Positions 26,316-35,369 of a DNA stretch of 64,000 bases are shown here, piece by piece. The translations under genes were made by a program, and so were the position numbers. The notes under the pieces are model-generated. The model was not told the origin of the DNA and did no database searches. It was given only the letters and a program-made list of their open reading frames with translations. Every line of letters begins with the position of its first letter. Within the stretch, counting starts at the first letter, position 1. The stretch comes from Desulforhopalus sp. (lineage in GTDB: Bacteria > Desulfobacterota > Desulfobulbia > Desulfobulbales > Desulfocapsaceae): contig JAOTRX010000005.1 in assembly GCA_030247675.1 (NCBI GenBank), positions 62,001-126,000 of the forward strand. The letters run 5' to 3'.

Positions 26316-27161
26316 ATGACCGAATCTAAAAAGCTTGATCGACCAATACTTCAAACTTCTCTCGATCACCCTGCTCCTACTGATAGTGAGTGCTGCTCGG
26401 CACCCACCGAAGACCTCAGCTTTTCCATAGGTGAGGATATTCAACTCTATTGCAGGTTCTATTGTGCTGCCCCTGATGCGCCAACTATCGTCTATTTTTA
26501 TGGATGGAACGAATCTTCCGATCTTTTAGACTTACTGGCGACATATTTCACTGCGTCCGGTATCAACGTTTTTCTCACCGCACGTAGAGGTTTCGGAAGA
26601 AGCGAAGGAACTGTTTCCCTCTCGACCTTGGTGAGCGATTCTGAACCACAATTCTCCCAGGCGATCGAATGGCTTCAAGCAAAGGGTTATTCAGGAGCAG
26701 TAGTGGTAATGGGCAGATCCCTTGGTGTCATCCCGGCGCTGGAGGTTGTACAAAATTCCCAAGCCATGATCAAGGCAATGATCCTTGAAAGTGCATTTTG
26801 CAGCATCATCCCTTTCCTTGACACAATTTGTCCACATCTTTCGGTGGATGGAATGCTTGAGGAGGATTGTCTTTCTACTTTAAAGAAAATCAGCAAGATA
26901 AAGATACCAACCATGATTTTCCATGGTTCGCGGGACGGGGTGGTGCCTGTCGCTCAGGCCGAGAAACTGCAGGCAGCCTCGGCGGCGAGAAATAAACAGT
27001 TTCTCATTATCCCGGGAGCTGAGCATAATACGGTTTGGCAGGTTGGTGGCAAGCTATATTTTCAAACGATCAAGGGATTTATAGACACTGTTTGTGGAAT
27101 TAATACTTGGCGGCAACGACGGAAAAAACTTAAGGATACCCCAAGGGGGGAAGCTTCGTGA
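26316..27161 (+). CDS. Alpha/beta hydrolase
   Basis: A 281-residue serine hydrolase with an alpha/beta fold. The nucleophile elbow GRSLG is near residue 132, the acid residue is in [10 protein letters not shown] near 207, and the His is in PGAEHN near 233. The oxyanion region is YFYGWNES. The first about 30 residues are polar and Cys-containing and look like a non-conserved tail. No signal peptide. It resembles the BAAT/peptidase S9-like hydrolases, but the substrate is unknown. It overlaps the dCMP deaminase gene by four bases (GTGA), so both are probably one transcript. Confidence 0.82.
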   Translation: MTESKKLDRPILQTSLDHPAPTDSECCSAPTEDLSFSIGEDIQLYCRFYCAAPDAPTIVYFYGWNESSDLLDLLATYFTASGINVFLTARRGFGRSEGTVSLSTLVSDSEPQFSQAIEWLQAKGYSGAVVVMGRSLGVIPALEVVQNSQAMIKAMILESAFCSIIPFLDTICPHLSVDGMLEEDCLSTLKKISKIKIPTMIFHGSRDGVVPVAQAEKLQAASAARNKQFLIIPGAEHNTVWQVGGKLYFQTIKGFIDTVCGINTWRQRRKKLKDTPRGEAS

Positions 27162-27655
27162 AGAGAAAGAATTACCTGTCTTGGGATGAATATTTCATGG
27201 CCGTCGCGCTTTTGTCCGCCCAGAGAAGCAAGGATCCAAATACTCAGGTTGGAGCATGTATTGCCAACGACCAGAACAAGATTGTCGGAGTTGGCTATAA
27301 CGGTTTTCCCTGGGGCTGTTCCGATGACGAGTTACCCTGGGACAGACAAGGAAAATTTCTCGATACCAAATACCCCTATGTCTGCCATGCGGAACTCAAT
27401 GCAGTGTTGAATTCTATTTCCACCGATCTCAGAAACTGCCGGATCTACGTAGGATTGTTTCCTTGTAATGAATGCACAAAGGTAATTATTCAATCGGGCA
27501 TCAAGGAAATCATCTATCTGTCGGATAAATACAGCGAAACCGATCAGGTCAAGGCGGCGAAAATAATGTTGGACAAGTGCGCCCGTATTACCTACCGGCA
27601 ACTGGAGACAAAGCTTGCGTCAGTCCTCGTGAACTTCGTACCGCCATTACCCTGA
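27158..27655 (+). CDS. dCMP deaminase
   Basis: A zinc-dependent deaminase that makes dUMP from dCMP for thymidylate synthesis. It is 165 residues, similar to ComEB-type enzymes. The zinc site is HAELNA (near residue 71) and PCNEC (near 99). Other family marks are the N-terminal WDEYFMAVA and [11 protein letters not shown]. The GTG start at 27158 overlaps the hydrolase TGA. The C-terminal tail past VLVNF is short and hydrophobic. Confidence 0.92.
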   Translation: MKRKNYLSWDEYFMAVALLSAQRSKDPNTQVGACIANDQNKIVGVGYNGFPWGCSDDELPWDRQGKFLDTKYPYVCHAELNAVLNSISTDLRNCRIYVGLFPCNECTKVIIQSGIKEIIYLSDKYSETDQVKAAKIMLDKCARITYRQLETKLASVLVNFVPPLP

Positions 27656-27723
27656 AATGTCGAGGCTGATGTTTTTGGGTTGCTATAAAACTTTAGAATC
27701 CCTTGCTTTTGATCTCAGTAATG

Positions 27724-28077
27724 TTACTTCACTCTCTTTATCAGGGGAATTATCTTTTTGGACCCCAGCTTATTCACCTCTTTTTCTCCAATAACCACAG
27801 CTTGTAAAAATCGCTCTTCTCCACCCATAGTGAAAATTTCCTGCCCGCTCATTTGCTCTGTGCGAAGGGTCCAGGTAATCTTTTGCAAAGGAATGGAAAG
27901 TATGGTGAGAGAAAGATGCCACCATTCGTCGGTTCTACTGTTGTCTCTCTCGATTTTGTTGACATAGGCATAAAAGAGCATGTGTGGCTCTTTGGCGGCT
28001 ATAAGAACGATATCACCCACATCGGTGGTCTTCTTAAAGGTTATCAATCGTTTTAATTCTTCTACTAATTTTTGCAT
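27724..28077 (-). CDS. Hypothetical protein
   Basis: A 117-residue protein with no signal peptide or membrane helix. It is beta-rich (VGDIVLIAAKEPHMLFYAYVNKIE; WWHLSLTILSIPLQKITWTLR) with a basic C terminus (KKIIPLIKRVK). I recognise no family. The ATG at 28077 is used; GGAG lies 3 bases before it, which is close. A TTG three codons earlier is the alternative. The gene starts about 15 bases after the stop of the large exported-type protein, so it belongs to the same transcript. Confidence 0.55.
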   Translation of the reverse strand: MQKLVEELKRLITFKKTTDVGDIVLIAAKEPHMLFYAYVNKIERDNSRTDEWWHLSLTILSIPLQKITWTLRTEQMSGQEIFTMGGEERFLQAVVIGEKEVNKLGSKKIIPLIKRVK

Positions 28078-28091
28078 ATTCTCCAAATGGT

Positions 28092-29828
28092 TTAAGGGTG
28101 AGCTGAAATAGTAGTGGTTACATCTACAACTACGTGTTCTGAGATTAGATAGCTGCGGAAGATGCTGGTGTCGTACATTTTCATTTCATCAAGGAGAGGA
28201 CCGATGATCGCATCGTTTATTAATTTGATTTTCTGGGCCAACTGACGATCTTCCAGGGCGACAAGAGTTCCCATGATGCTGAGAAAATCTTTAAGAGTGT
28301 CTATTAGTTGTGGATTACTACTGAAGGCGATGAGATTATTCGGTTCGGCCAGTACTGTATCGTCTTCTTTTAATAAATCGCCTTGTAACGAAGAAGAGCC
28401 ACTCTCATGCGCATCGATGACCTTATGCAACAAGGAGGCGCTGTTACCAAGAAAAAAGTGCTCGCCCAAAAATCCATAGAGGGGCAGCAGGCCGTCCTGA
28501 GGAGATTGCGGCGATTGCATATATACAACATTGCCATGCTGGACTGTTTTAACCACAATACTGTGGGTGTCAACGATATCTTGGATTGCCTTTTTAAGGC
28601 CGTCACTGTTGGTAACCGGAAGAAAAGCTAGTGCCAGGGGTACGCGCAAAGGACGGTCCTCTGAGCCAGGTTCGACAATGATGGCCATTTCCTCCCCTAA
28701 TGTCTCCGGAATAGGGTCGAAGCTTTTTCCAACACCAGAAATCAACTGGCTGATGCTGCCTGTTGGACTTCCCGGTTGCTGTCGATCTTCGGAAATGCTG
28801 AACAACAAACTCTTTAAATTAAAAATATTTGTCCATAAGTACAGCATGGGATTTTCAGTAGTCAGAGAAAACCAGAAATGCTTCGGGGTTACTGGCTTGC
28901 GGAAGGAGGGCTGTTTTGTGAACTCATCTTTCTTATCATGATCGTAACGAAGAAGTATCCAGTCCTTTATGATTGACTGCTGATGTTTTGCTGCATACCC
29001 GAAATCTCTAAAAAATGTGGGCAAAAGGGATTCTTCTTTTAATAAGGAATTGCTGGAAAGGTCAAACTCAGCCAGAAGTTTCGGAAGATATTCTTTTAGA
29101 TTATCAAATGGTAGGATCAACAAACGGTCCGCCTCAGGAAAGCGGGTTTTCAGGGTAAGGAACTCTTTATTGTTGGCAAAGGCCGGTTGCGCATCATCAA
29201 ACACATCGATACATCGACGTAATTGTCTTTCGTTCATGGCAGAAAGATAAATGCGATCAATTCTCACCATGGAAAACGAATTGCCTTTATATTCAATTCT
29301 CTTGATATGGTGTTTCCCATATTGGACATTGGTTATAGTCGCCCCCTCTAATGCCCCTGGCAATAGAGAACCAAGCATCTCGAAGACACTCTCCGGATAG
29401 GACGGTTCGGCGACAACTACAGAATTTTCCAAGAAGAAATCCCTCCTTTCGTGAGGGGCTCTTGTATAATTAATGGGCGGTAATATGGCTAATGCAATCC
29501 TGTTGCCGAATAATTCCTTGAGAAAAGGATCGCTCTTTGCGGTAGTAATGATCTTAACAAGATTGTGCATGGTAACAATTGCACCTTCTCCGGCACCGAT
29601 ATCTTTAGCGACACCGGCAAAATCTATTGATTCAATTTTCTTACCAAGTGAAGATCCTGAAAAACTTACAAACGTATCAAAAAAATTTTCTTGTTCAAGA
29701 TATACCAAAGCAACACTGGGAATGAATCTGGCCAGGTACTCTGGACGATCCGGTTGGATACGCAGCACCAGTGCATAAACAATCGCCAGCGATATGGTGG
29801 CAGCAATAGTAAAGATCTTGATCTTCAC
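28092..29828 (-). CDS. Large membrane-anchored protein, DUF3352-like
   Basis: About 578 residues. An N-terminal hydrophobic helix (IFTIAATISLAIVYALVLRI) would anchor it in the inner membrane, with the bulk outside the cytoplasm. The pattern of repeated units with short motifs (NRIALAILPP; FSMVRIDRIYLSAM; HFFLGNSASLLHKVID) recalls DUF3352-type proteins, whose role is unknown; the match is by eye only. The GTG at 29828 is chosen because upstream codons extend into comM (overlap of 80 bases) and lack hydrophobic character. It lies 37 bp after comM and is followed by the 117-residue gene. Confidence 0.6.
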   Translation of the reverse strand: MKIKIFTIAATISLAIVYALVLRIQPDRPEYLARFIPSVALVYLEQENFFDTFVSFSGSSLGKKIESIDFAGVAKDIGAGEGAIVTMHNLVKIITTAKSDPFLKELFGNRIALAILPPINYTRAPHERRDFFLENSVVVAEPSYPESVFEMLGSLLPGALEGATITNVQYGKHHIKRIEYKGNSFSMVRIDRIYLSAMNERQLRRCIDVFDDAQPAFANNKEFLTLKTRFPEADRLLILPFDNLKEYLPKLLAEFDLSSNSLLKEESLLPTFFRDFGYAAKHQQSIIKDWILLRYDHDKKDEFTKQPSFRKPVTPKHFWFSLTTENPMLYLWTNIFNLKSLLFSISEDRQQPGSPTGSISQLISGVGKSFDPIPETLGEEMAIIVEPGSEDRPLRVPLALAFLPVTNSDGLKKAIQDIVDTHSIVVKTVQHGNVVYMQSPQSPQDGLLPLYGFLGEHFFLGNSASLLHKVIDAHESGSSSLQGDLLKEDDTVLAEPNNLIAFSSNPQLIDTLKDFLSIMGTLVALEDRQLAQKIKLINDAIIGPLLDEMKMYDTSIFRSYLISEHVVVDVTTTISAHP

Positions 29829-29865
29829 AGGACTCGTTCCGTGGCAGTAAAATGAAGTATCGCGG

Positions 29866-31392
29866 CTATTGATCCGTCCGGCAGAATTGCACCGCTTCGG
29901 AAACGTGGATTGATTGGATATTCGGCGATTGACACATATCAGCAATGGTTCTCGAAACCTTCAGAATACGATGGTATGCCCGCGCCGAAAGCCTTAACCT
30001 GGCGACACTTTTCTCCAGGATTTGCCCTGAAGGTTTGTCGAGAGAACAATGCTTCTCCATTAGTTTACTATTCATTTGGCTATTGCAATATACCCCTGGA
30101 TTGTCGGCGAATCTTTTTACTTGAAGCGCCCGGGTCTGGTCAACTCGAGCTTTGATATCTATTGAAGCTTCTCCTTTGACAGAGCAGTTCATTTCCCGGT
30201 AGTCAAGACCTGCCACCTCAAGATGCATATCAATCCGGTCCATCAATGGACCGGATATCTTTCCAGTATAGCGTTTTATATCATTTTCATTGCAGTTACA
30301 GCTATTGCGGCTGTCACCGAGAAAACCACAGGGGCATGGGTTCATGGCGGCAATCAAGGTGAAGCGTGCCGGAAAGGTCAAGGTCATGTTTGCCCTGGCA
30401 ATTGTGACTTCACCGTCTTCTAGAGGCTGACGCAATACCTCTAAAACATGCTTCTTAAATTCGGGTAATTCATCGAGAAAAAGAACTCCATTGTGGGCAA
30501 GGGAGACCTCTCCCGGCTGTGGAGTGCTCCCGCCACCAACAAGACCTGCATCGGAGATGGTATGGTGAGGAGACCGAAATGGACGAGTTGTGAATATCGC
30601 GCTGCGCTCGGAATTGTTACCGGCAACGCTATAGATTTTTGTGGTTTCGATAATTTCTGCTGGAGTCATTGGGGGCAGGATTGTCGAAAATCGTCTCGCC
30701 AGCATGGTTTTTCCGGAGCCCGGCGGCCCCTTTAATAAGATGTTGTGGCCGCCAGAAGCGGCAACCTCAAGAGCCCGCTTGACATGTTGCTGACCTTTAA
30801 TATCTGAGAAGTCTACATGATAGGCAGTGGTATTCGGAAGTGCCCAAAGGTCTGTACGGCAAAGAGGTTCGGCAGTTTCCATGCCTGCCAGGAATTCGAC
30901 CGCCTGGGGTAAAGAGGTGACGGGAATAATATCAATTCCTTCTGGAGCAATGAGTGCCTCTTCCTTGTTCTCTTGAGGAATTAGGATACCACGGCATCCT
31001 TGCTCTCTTGCGGCAAGAATCATCGGCAAGATACCATTGACCCGGTGGACGCAGCCATCAAGAGACAACTCGCCAACCACGCAATAATTACCGGCGCGTT
31101 GCCTGATTAAGGTTTCCGTCGCTTCGAGGATACCTAAGGCTATTGGCAGATCAAAGCCGGCACCCTCTTTTTTGATATCAGCCGGTGCAAGATTGACTGT
31201 TATTCGTTTGTTGGGAAATTGATAACCACAGTTTTTTATTGCAGCTTTAACCCGATCCTTGCTTTCCCGAACAGAACTGTCTGGAAGACCCACCGTCGAA
31301 AAGGTTGGAAGACCTTGGGCAACATCAACTTCGACCTGGATTAACCAGCCATGAATTCCAAGAACCGAACAGCTGGTAACAATTGCAAGCAT
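29866..31392 (-). CDS. comM: YifB/ComM family Mg-chelatase-like AAA+ ATPase
   Basis: A 508-residue AAA+ protein. The N-terminal ChlI-like/Lon-S5 domain (LGIHGWLIQVEVDVAQGLP; GLPDSSVRESKDRV) precedes the ATPase with Walker A GPPGSGKTMLARR near residue 217 and Walker B VLFLDELPEF. The C-terminal region has NPCPCGFLGD with a Cys cluster (CPCG...CNC). In Vibrio and others, ComM is a hexameric branch-migration helicase aiding integration of transforming DNA. Not restricted to competent species. It precedes the DUF3352-like gene on the same strand. Confidence 0.94.
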   Translation of the reverse strand: MLAIVTSCSVLGIHGWLIQVEVDVAQGLPTFSTVGLPDSSVRESKDRVKAAIKNCGYQFPNKRITVNLAPADIKKEGAGFDLPIALGILEATETLIRQRAGNYCVVGELSLDGCVHRVNGILPMILAAREQGCRGILIPQENKEEALIAPEGIDIIPVTSLPQAVEFLAGMETAEPLCRTDLWALPNTTAYHVDFSDIKGQQHVKRALEVAASGGHNILLKGPPGSGKTMLARRFSTILPPMTPAEIIETTKIYSVAGNNSERSAIFTTRPFRSPHHTISDAGLVGGGSTPQPGEVSLAHNGVLFLDELPEFKKHVLEVLRQPLEDGEVTIARANMTLTFPARFTLIAAMNPCPCGFLGDSRNSCNCNENDIKRYTGKISGPLMDRIDMHLEVAGLDYREMNCSVKGEASIDIKARVDQTRALQVKRFADNPGVYCNSQMNSKLMEKHCSLDKPSGQILEKSVARLRLSARAYHRILKVSRTIADMCQSPNIQSIHVSEAVQFCRTDQ

Positions 31393-31538
31393 AGCAAGAT
31401 GCGCCCTTAAAGTAGTTTAGACATCGTTACAAAAGAATCCGGCCACGTGTTCCCATTTTGTTACGGCTCTTTTCGCGGGTTTAGGCGTTACTTTAATATT
31501 CAGCTTCCAGTACCGGATTATTAATGCAACGCATCGTT

Positions 31539-32297
31539 TTACTTATATAATTTTTGCATTTCCGGTGAATAATCACCGTCTTTTTTTTGGTAAATATAGA
31601 ACGGAGGACAAATCTTAGCGCCATCACCACCGTTTTTAGTGCACTCTATAAGAACCAGCCGAGCATTGCCATCCTTCTGCGGATAGCTGTAGATAAATTG
31701 CAGCCGTTTAACTGTAAGTTGAAATTTTTCAAGACTCGCAACAAATGTTCCTGTTTGCGTCGCTGGATATATAAAATAAACCGAACCTTTGTTCCTCACT
31801 GCTTGACTTGCAGCGAGTAGAAAGTCATCAAGGGATGCAAGAATCTGATGACGCGCAAGACAGGCTTCCGGATTAGAGCTTTGCCGACCCGATCCATGAG
31901 GGAAAAATGGGGGATTACAAATAATTGTATCAAATGTTTTATTATGAAGGAGTCGAAGAATGTCTTTTATGTCTCCTTCAACGATGCGGCCAGTGGATGT
32001 AAAACCATTTATTTCCAAATTTTTTCTGGCGAGACTCACCAGGCTTTTTTGTAGTTCGATTCCAACGATTTCCTCGATCAAGGGACCCCATCGGTATAAA
32101 AGGAGCAGAATAATAATTCCACACCCGGCACCCATCTCAAGGATTCGCTCTCTTTCTCTGACTCTGACAAAATGGGCGAGCAACACCGCATCCACCGAAA
32201 ATCGGTAACCGGCGGTTGTTTGAAGGCATTGCAAATCACCATCAAAGAGGCTGTCTCTCGAAATCCCTTCATCCGCAATAAATTGGCCGTTATTCAT
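31539..32297 (-). CDS. trmN6: tRNA1(Val) (adenine37-N6)-methyltransferase-like
   Basis: A SAM-dependent methyltransferase of 252 residues (YfiC/TrmN6 group). It has LEMGAGCGIIILLLL near residue 53 (SAM loop), the N6-adenine motif NPPFFPHGSG near 124, and GYRFSVDAVLLAHF near the start. The ATG at 32297 is preferred; a GTG two codons upstream is possible. A 146-bp gap holding a distant inverted repeat (AATCCGG at 31436 and CCGGATT at 31513) separates it from comM. Other class I N6 MTases share these motifs, so the tRNA substrate is inferred from family. Confidence 0.85.
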   Translation of the reverse strand: MNNGQFIADEGISRDSLFDGDLQCLQTTAGYRFSVDAVLLAHFVRVRERERILEMGAGCGIIILLLLYRWGPLIEEIVGIELQKSLVSLARKNLEINGFTSTGRIVEGDIKDILRLLHNKTFDTIICNPPFFPHGSGRQSSNPEACLARHQILASLDDFLLAASQAVRNKGSVYFIYPATQTGTFVASLEKFQLTVKRLQFIYSYPQKDGNARLVLIECTKNGGDGAKICPPFYIYQKKDGDYSPEMQKLYK

Positions 32298-32303
32298 CGC
32301 CAC

Positions 32304-32630
32304 TTTAAATTACTTCGAAATGAAAAGGAATGGAGCAAGGAAGCAGGCATGCCCAATCCGTTGTTTTTAATTTCAACAACTATAACCCAGTTGAAATGTA
32401 AATCAAACTTCCCTTATAAAGATTGCCCAAGAAAAGGGGAACAAATCATTTGAGGGATTATTCTTTGTAACCAGCTTGAATAAAAAAAGAAAAACAGGAT
32501 GGGTTTTGAAAGTTATCTTGAGGCAAAAAGAGATGACTATTGGGGGGGAAAGTATTAAGTTTGCCAAAGATTTAGCGTTCGCCTGCAACTGCGCACATAG
32601 AAAAAATCTCATTTAGGGAAGGAGATCAGG
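32304..32630. other. Divergent spacer between trmN6 and queD
   Basis: A 327-base gap. It shows an eight-base inverted repeat (ATTTCAAC at 32370, GTTGAAAT at 32390) and A-rich runs near 32480-32550. A 69-codon minus-strand open frame exists but lacks a ribosome site and looks chance. No riboswitch motif is apparent before queD. It probably holds the two divergent promoters. Confidence 0.5.
32370..32397. promoter_or_regulatory. Inverted repeat in the trmN6-queD spacer
   Basis: Perfect eight-base arms ATTTCAAC and GTTGAAAT separated by 12 bases, located 74 bp upstream of trmN6 and about 230 bp upstream of queD. It may be an operator. Confidence 0.3.
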
Positions 32631-33008
32631 ATGTTTGATATTTTTATTAAAACCCACTTTGCCGGGGCCCATCATCTCCGAGACTATCCCGGAGACTGCG
32701 AAAAACCGCATGGTCATAATTGGAAAGTAGAGGTTACTGTCCGCGCCACCGCTCTTGATCAGTACGGAATGGGCATTGATTTTAAGGTATTAAAAAAGAT
32801 TGTCGGCGCTGCTATTGCTAAGCTTGATCATCAAGACCTGAACACCCTCCCCTACTTCCAGGACAAAAATCCCTCCTCGGAGCATATTTCTCGCTTTATC
32901 TATGATGAGGTTATGCCTCAGCTGGCAGATGATCGGTACCATCTCCTTAGTGTCACCGTCTATGAAACCGACACTCAAGGCCTGACCTATTATGGGAATC
33001 AAGACTGA
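32631..33008 (+). CDS. queD: 6-carboxy-5,6,7,8-tetrahydropterin synthase QueD
   Basis: It converts 7,8-dihydroneopterin triphosphate to 6-carboxytetrahydropterin in queuosine/7-deazapurine synthesis. It is 125 residues (E. coli 121). The zinc ligands are His in FAGAHHL and the paired His in CEKPHGHNWK, whose Cys is catalytic. The catalytic LDHQDLN and C-terminal ETDTQGLTYY segments are also seen. GGAG lies six bases before the ATG. No other que gene is in the window. The UDP-HexNAc dehydrogenase gene overlaps its 3' end or begins just after it. Confidence 0.93.
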   Translation: MFDIFIKTHFAGAHHLRDYPGDCEKPHGHNWKVEVTVRATALDQYGMGIDFKVLKKIVGAAIAKLDHQDLNTLPYFQDKNPSSEHISRFIYDEVMPQLADDRYHLLSVTVYETDTQGLTYYGNQD

Positions 33009-34302
33009 TTTATTTGACGACAAGATGCAAACACTACAAAACATTCGTTTAGGTATTATTGGCTTGGGGTATGTCGGATTGCCCCTTGCAGTTGAATTTG
33101 GCAAAAAATATCCGACCCTTGGTTTTGACTTGAATCGTACTCGAATCGAAGAGCTCCGCTTAGGTAAGGATAGCACCCTTGAAGTCTCCGATGAGGAATT
33201 AAAGAGTTCGCAATTCTTGAACTTTACATCCAATTCAGGGGAAATTGGTGAGTGTAACATATTCATAGTTGCTGTTCCGACACCGATCGATGCCGCCAAA
33301 CGCCCCGACTTTGGTCCCCTTGAAGGTGCGTCACGGACGGTGGCAGCTGCTCTAAAGCCTCGGGATATCGTAGTCTTTGAATCAACTGTATACCCAGGTG
33401 CAACCGAAGAAGTCTGCGTGCCGCTCCTTGAAAAGGGCTCGGGTCTTAAATACAACAGCGATTTTTTTTGTGGTTATAGCCCAGAGCGTATCAATCCTGG
33501 GGATAAGTTACACCGTCTGCCGTCAATCGTTAAAATAACCTCCGGCTCAACCCCGGAGACTGCGCGGATGGTAGACGAACTGTATAAATCAATCATTACT
33601 GCCGGTACCTTCCCGGCGAGCAGTATAAAGGTTGCGGAGGCGGCAAAGGTTATCGAAAATACCCAGCGCGATGTGAATATTGCATTGATTAATGAACTGG
33701 CGCTTATCTTTGATAAACTTGATATCAATACCAGCGAGGTGCTTGCCGCGGCCGGCACGAAATGGAACTTCCTGCCCTTCCGGCCGGGTCTGGTCGGAGG
33801 ACATTGTATCGGTGTTGATCCGTACTATTTAACCCATAAGGCGCAAGAGCTTGGTTACCATCCCAATATGATCCTTGCCGGCCGACGGCTCAATGACGAT
33901 ATGGGCCATTATATTGCTGCAACCGTCATTAAAAAAATGGTGCGCAAGGGCATAGATACTGCCGCTTCGCGGATCTTGGTGATGGGTCTCACCTTCAAGG
34001 AAAATTGTCCCGACCTGCGAAATACAAGAGTCATTGATATTATCACTGAATTTAAAGAGTATGGTATCGCCGTTGATGTCTATGACCCGTGGGCAAATCC
34101 AGACGAAGCTGAAAAGGCATATGGCATCATGCCGGTTCAAGAACTTCGGCAGAACACCTATAGCGCAGTAGTTATCGCTGTGGCACACAGGCAGTTTGCT
34201 CAGTTTACCATTGCCGATCTTCGCGGATTTTGCCGCGAAAAATCAGTTATTTATGATGTGAAAAGTCTGTATCCCCATGATCAGGTTGACGGTTGTCTTT
34301 AA
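32992..34302 (+). CDS. tviB: UDP-N-acetylhexosamine 6-dehydrogenase (TviB/WbpA/WecC-like)
   Basis: A 436-residue NAD-dependent nucleotide-sugar dehydrogenase that oxidises C6 of UDP-GlcNAc or UDP-GalNAc to the uronic acid for surface polysaccharides. Motifs: GLGYVGLPLAVEFGKKY (NAD loop), STVYPGATEE, AEAAKVIENTQRDVNIALINE, and catalytic Cys in GLVGGHCIGVDPYYL. The best pattern match is TviB (Vi antigen). An ATG at 33025 would give 425 residues and avoid overlap with queD; neither start has a strong ribosome site. The gene is a stand-alone sugar gene between queD and the MoeA-like gene. Confidence 0.88.
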   Translation: MGIKTDLFDDKMQTLQNIRLGIIGLGYVGLPLAVEFGKKYPTLGFDLNRTRIEELRLGKDSTLEVSDEELKSSQFLNFTSNSGEIGECNIFIVAVPTPIDAAKRPDFGPLEGASRTVAAALKPRDIVVFESTVYPGATEEVCVPLLEKGSGLKYNSDFFCGYSPERINPGDKLHRLPSIVKITSGSTPETARMVDELYKSIITAGTFPASSIKVAEAAKVIENTQRDVNIALINELALIFDKLDINTSEVLAAAGTKWNFLPFRPGLVGGHCIGVDPYYLTHKAQELGYHPNMILAGRRLNDDMGHYIAATVIKKMVRKGIDTAASRILVMGLTFKENCPDLRNTRVIDIITEFKEYGIAVDVYDPWANPDEAEKAYGIMPVQELRQNTYSAVVIAVAHRQFAQFTIADLRGFCREKSVIYDVKSLYPHDQVDGCL

Positions 34303-34327
34303 CGGATTTAAGCAGTAAAGGTTCTTT

Positions 34328-35353
34328 ATGTCGAAAAGTGTTCCTGTTGAAAAGGCCATTGGGATGGTACTTCCCCATGATATTACCGAGATCGTCAAAG
34401 GTGAGAAAAAGGGCGCTGCCTTCAAGAAAGGCCATATTATTCGCCAGGAAGATATTGCCCACCTGAAACGTTTGGGGAAGGATAATATCTTCGTTCTCAC
34501 TCTAGCTGCCTCTGACATTCATGAAAATGAGGCAGCCTCCATTCTCGCTCGCGCGCTTGCGGGTAGAGGCGTTGAATACACCGACACACCAGACGAAGGG
34601 AAAATCGCCCTTAAAGCGGCGATTGATGGTCTGCTGCGTATTAACAAGCTATCGCTTCTGCATTTGAACATGCTGGGCGAGGTGATGTGCGCAACCCTGC
34701 ACGACCACACCCCTGTGAAAAAGGGTGAGACGGTCGCTGCGACACGCCTCATTCCGCTCATCACCACCCGAAAGCTCATGGCCGAGGCGGAAAAGATTGC
34801 CTTATCCGGCCCACCGATTGTTGAAGTGCTTCCCCTTCGCAAGGCGAAAATCGGCTTAGTTATCACCGGTAACGAGGTATTTTACGGCAGAATTACCGAT
34901 CGTTTTGAGGAAGTACTGCGCGAAAAGGCGCAGGCACTCGGCTCTGAAATTTTAGTGGTACGATTTGCCCCGGACGACAAAGAGATTATTGCTCAAGAAC
35001 TCAAGTATTGTATTGATCAAGGGGCTGACCTGCTTGTCACCAGCGGCGGAATGTCCGTAGATCCAGATGATGTTACCCGGGAGGGAATAAGCCTTGCGGG
35101 GGCAGCCGATGCAGCATATGGAACTCCTTTGCTTCCCGGGGCGATGTTTCTCAGCGGAACTATCGACAATCGGCCTGTTTTAGGAATCCCTGCTTGCGGG
35201 ATGTTCCATAAAATCACAGTGCTTGACCTGGTCCTGCCTAGAATTTTGTGCGGCGAAAAAATCGGCAGACGTGAACTTGCCGAGATGGGGCATGGTGGTC
35301 TGTGCCGCAATTGCCCGACTTGCCAATACCCAATTTGTAACTTTGGCAAATAG
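34328..35353 (+). CDS. Molybdopterin-binding (MoeA-like) protein with C-terminal cysteine cluster
   Basis: A 341-residue protein with a MogA/MoaB-type fold: IGLVITGNEVFYGRITDRFE, then LLVTSGGMSVDPDDVT and VLGIPACGMFHKI. These are the binding features of molybdenum-cofactor proteins such as MoeA and CinA. The N-terminal 170 residues are shorter than in MoeA and the final residues carry a cluster, CRNCPTCQYPICNFGK (four Cys), that could bind a metal or FeS. I cannot assign a reaction; proteins like this occur in sulfate reducers near molybdenum or tungsten genes, which are not visible here. AAGG lies six bases before the ATG. Confidence 0.75.
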   Translation: MSKSVPVEKAIGMVLPHDITEIVKGEKKGAAFKKGHIIRQEDIAHLKRLGKDNIFVLTLAASDIHENEAASILARALAGRGVEYTDTPDEGKIALKAAIDGLLRINKLSLLHLNMLGEVMCATLHDHTPVKKGETVAATRLIPLITTRKLMAEAEKIALSGPPIVEVLPLRKAKIGLVITGNEVFYGRITDRFEEVLREKAQALGSEILVVRFAPDDKEIIAQELKYCIDQGADLLVTSGGMSVDPDDVTREGISLAGAADAAYGTPLLPGAMFLSGTIDNRPVLGIPACGMFHKITVLDLVLPRILCGEKIGRRELAEMGHGGLCRNCPTCQYPICNFGK

Positions 35354-35369
35354 CATCTTACTTCGTTCT

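Noticed and set aside
32403..32612. Hydrophobic 69-codon minus-strand frame in the trmN6-queD spacer
   Set aside because: No ribosome site, no recognisable family, and the composition simply reflects AT-rich DNA.
32520..32630. Possible preQ1 riboswitch before queD
   Set aside because: No preQ1 aptamer core is recognisable and queD has an exposed ribosome site.
32790..33455. 221-codon minus-strand frame across queD and the dehydrogenase gene
   Set aside because: Both plus-strand proteins match families; the antisense frame spans two genes and has no recognisable motif.
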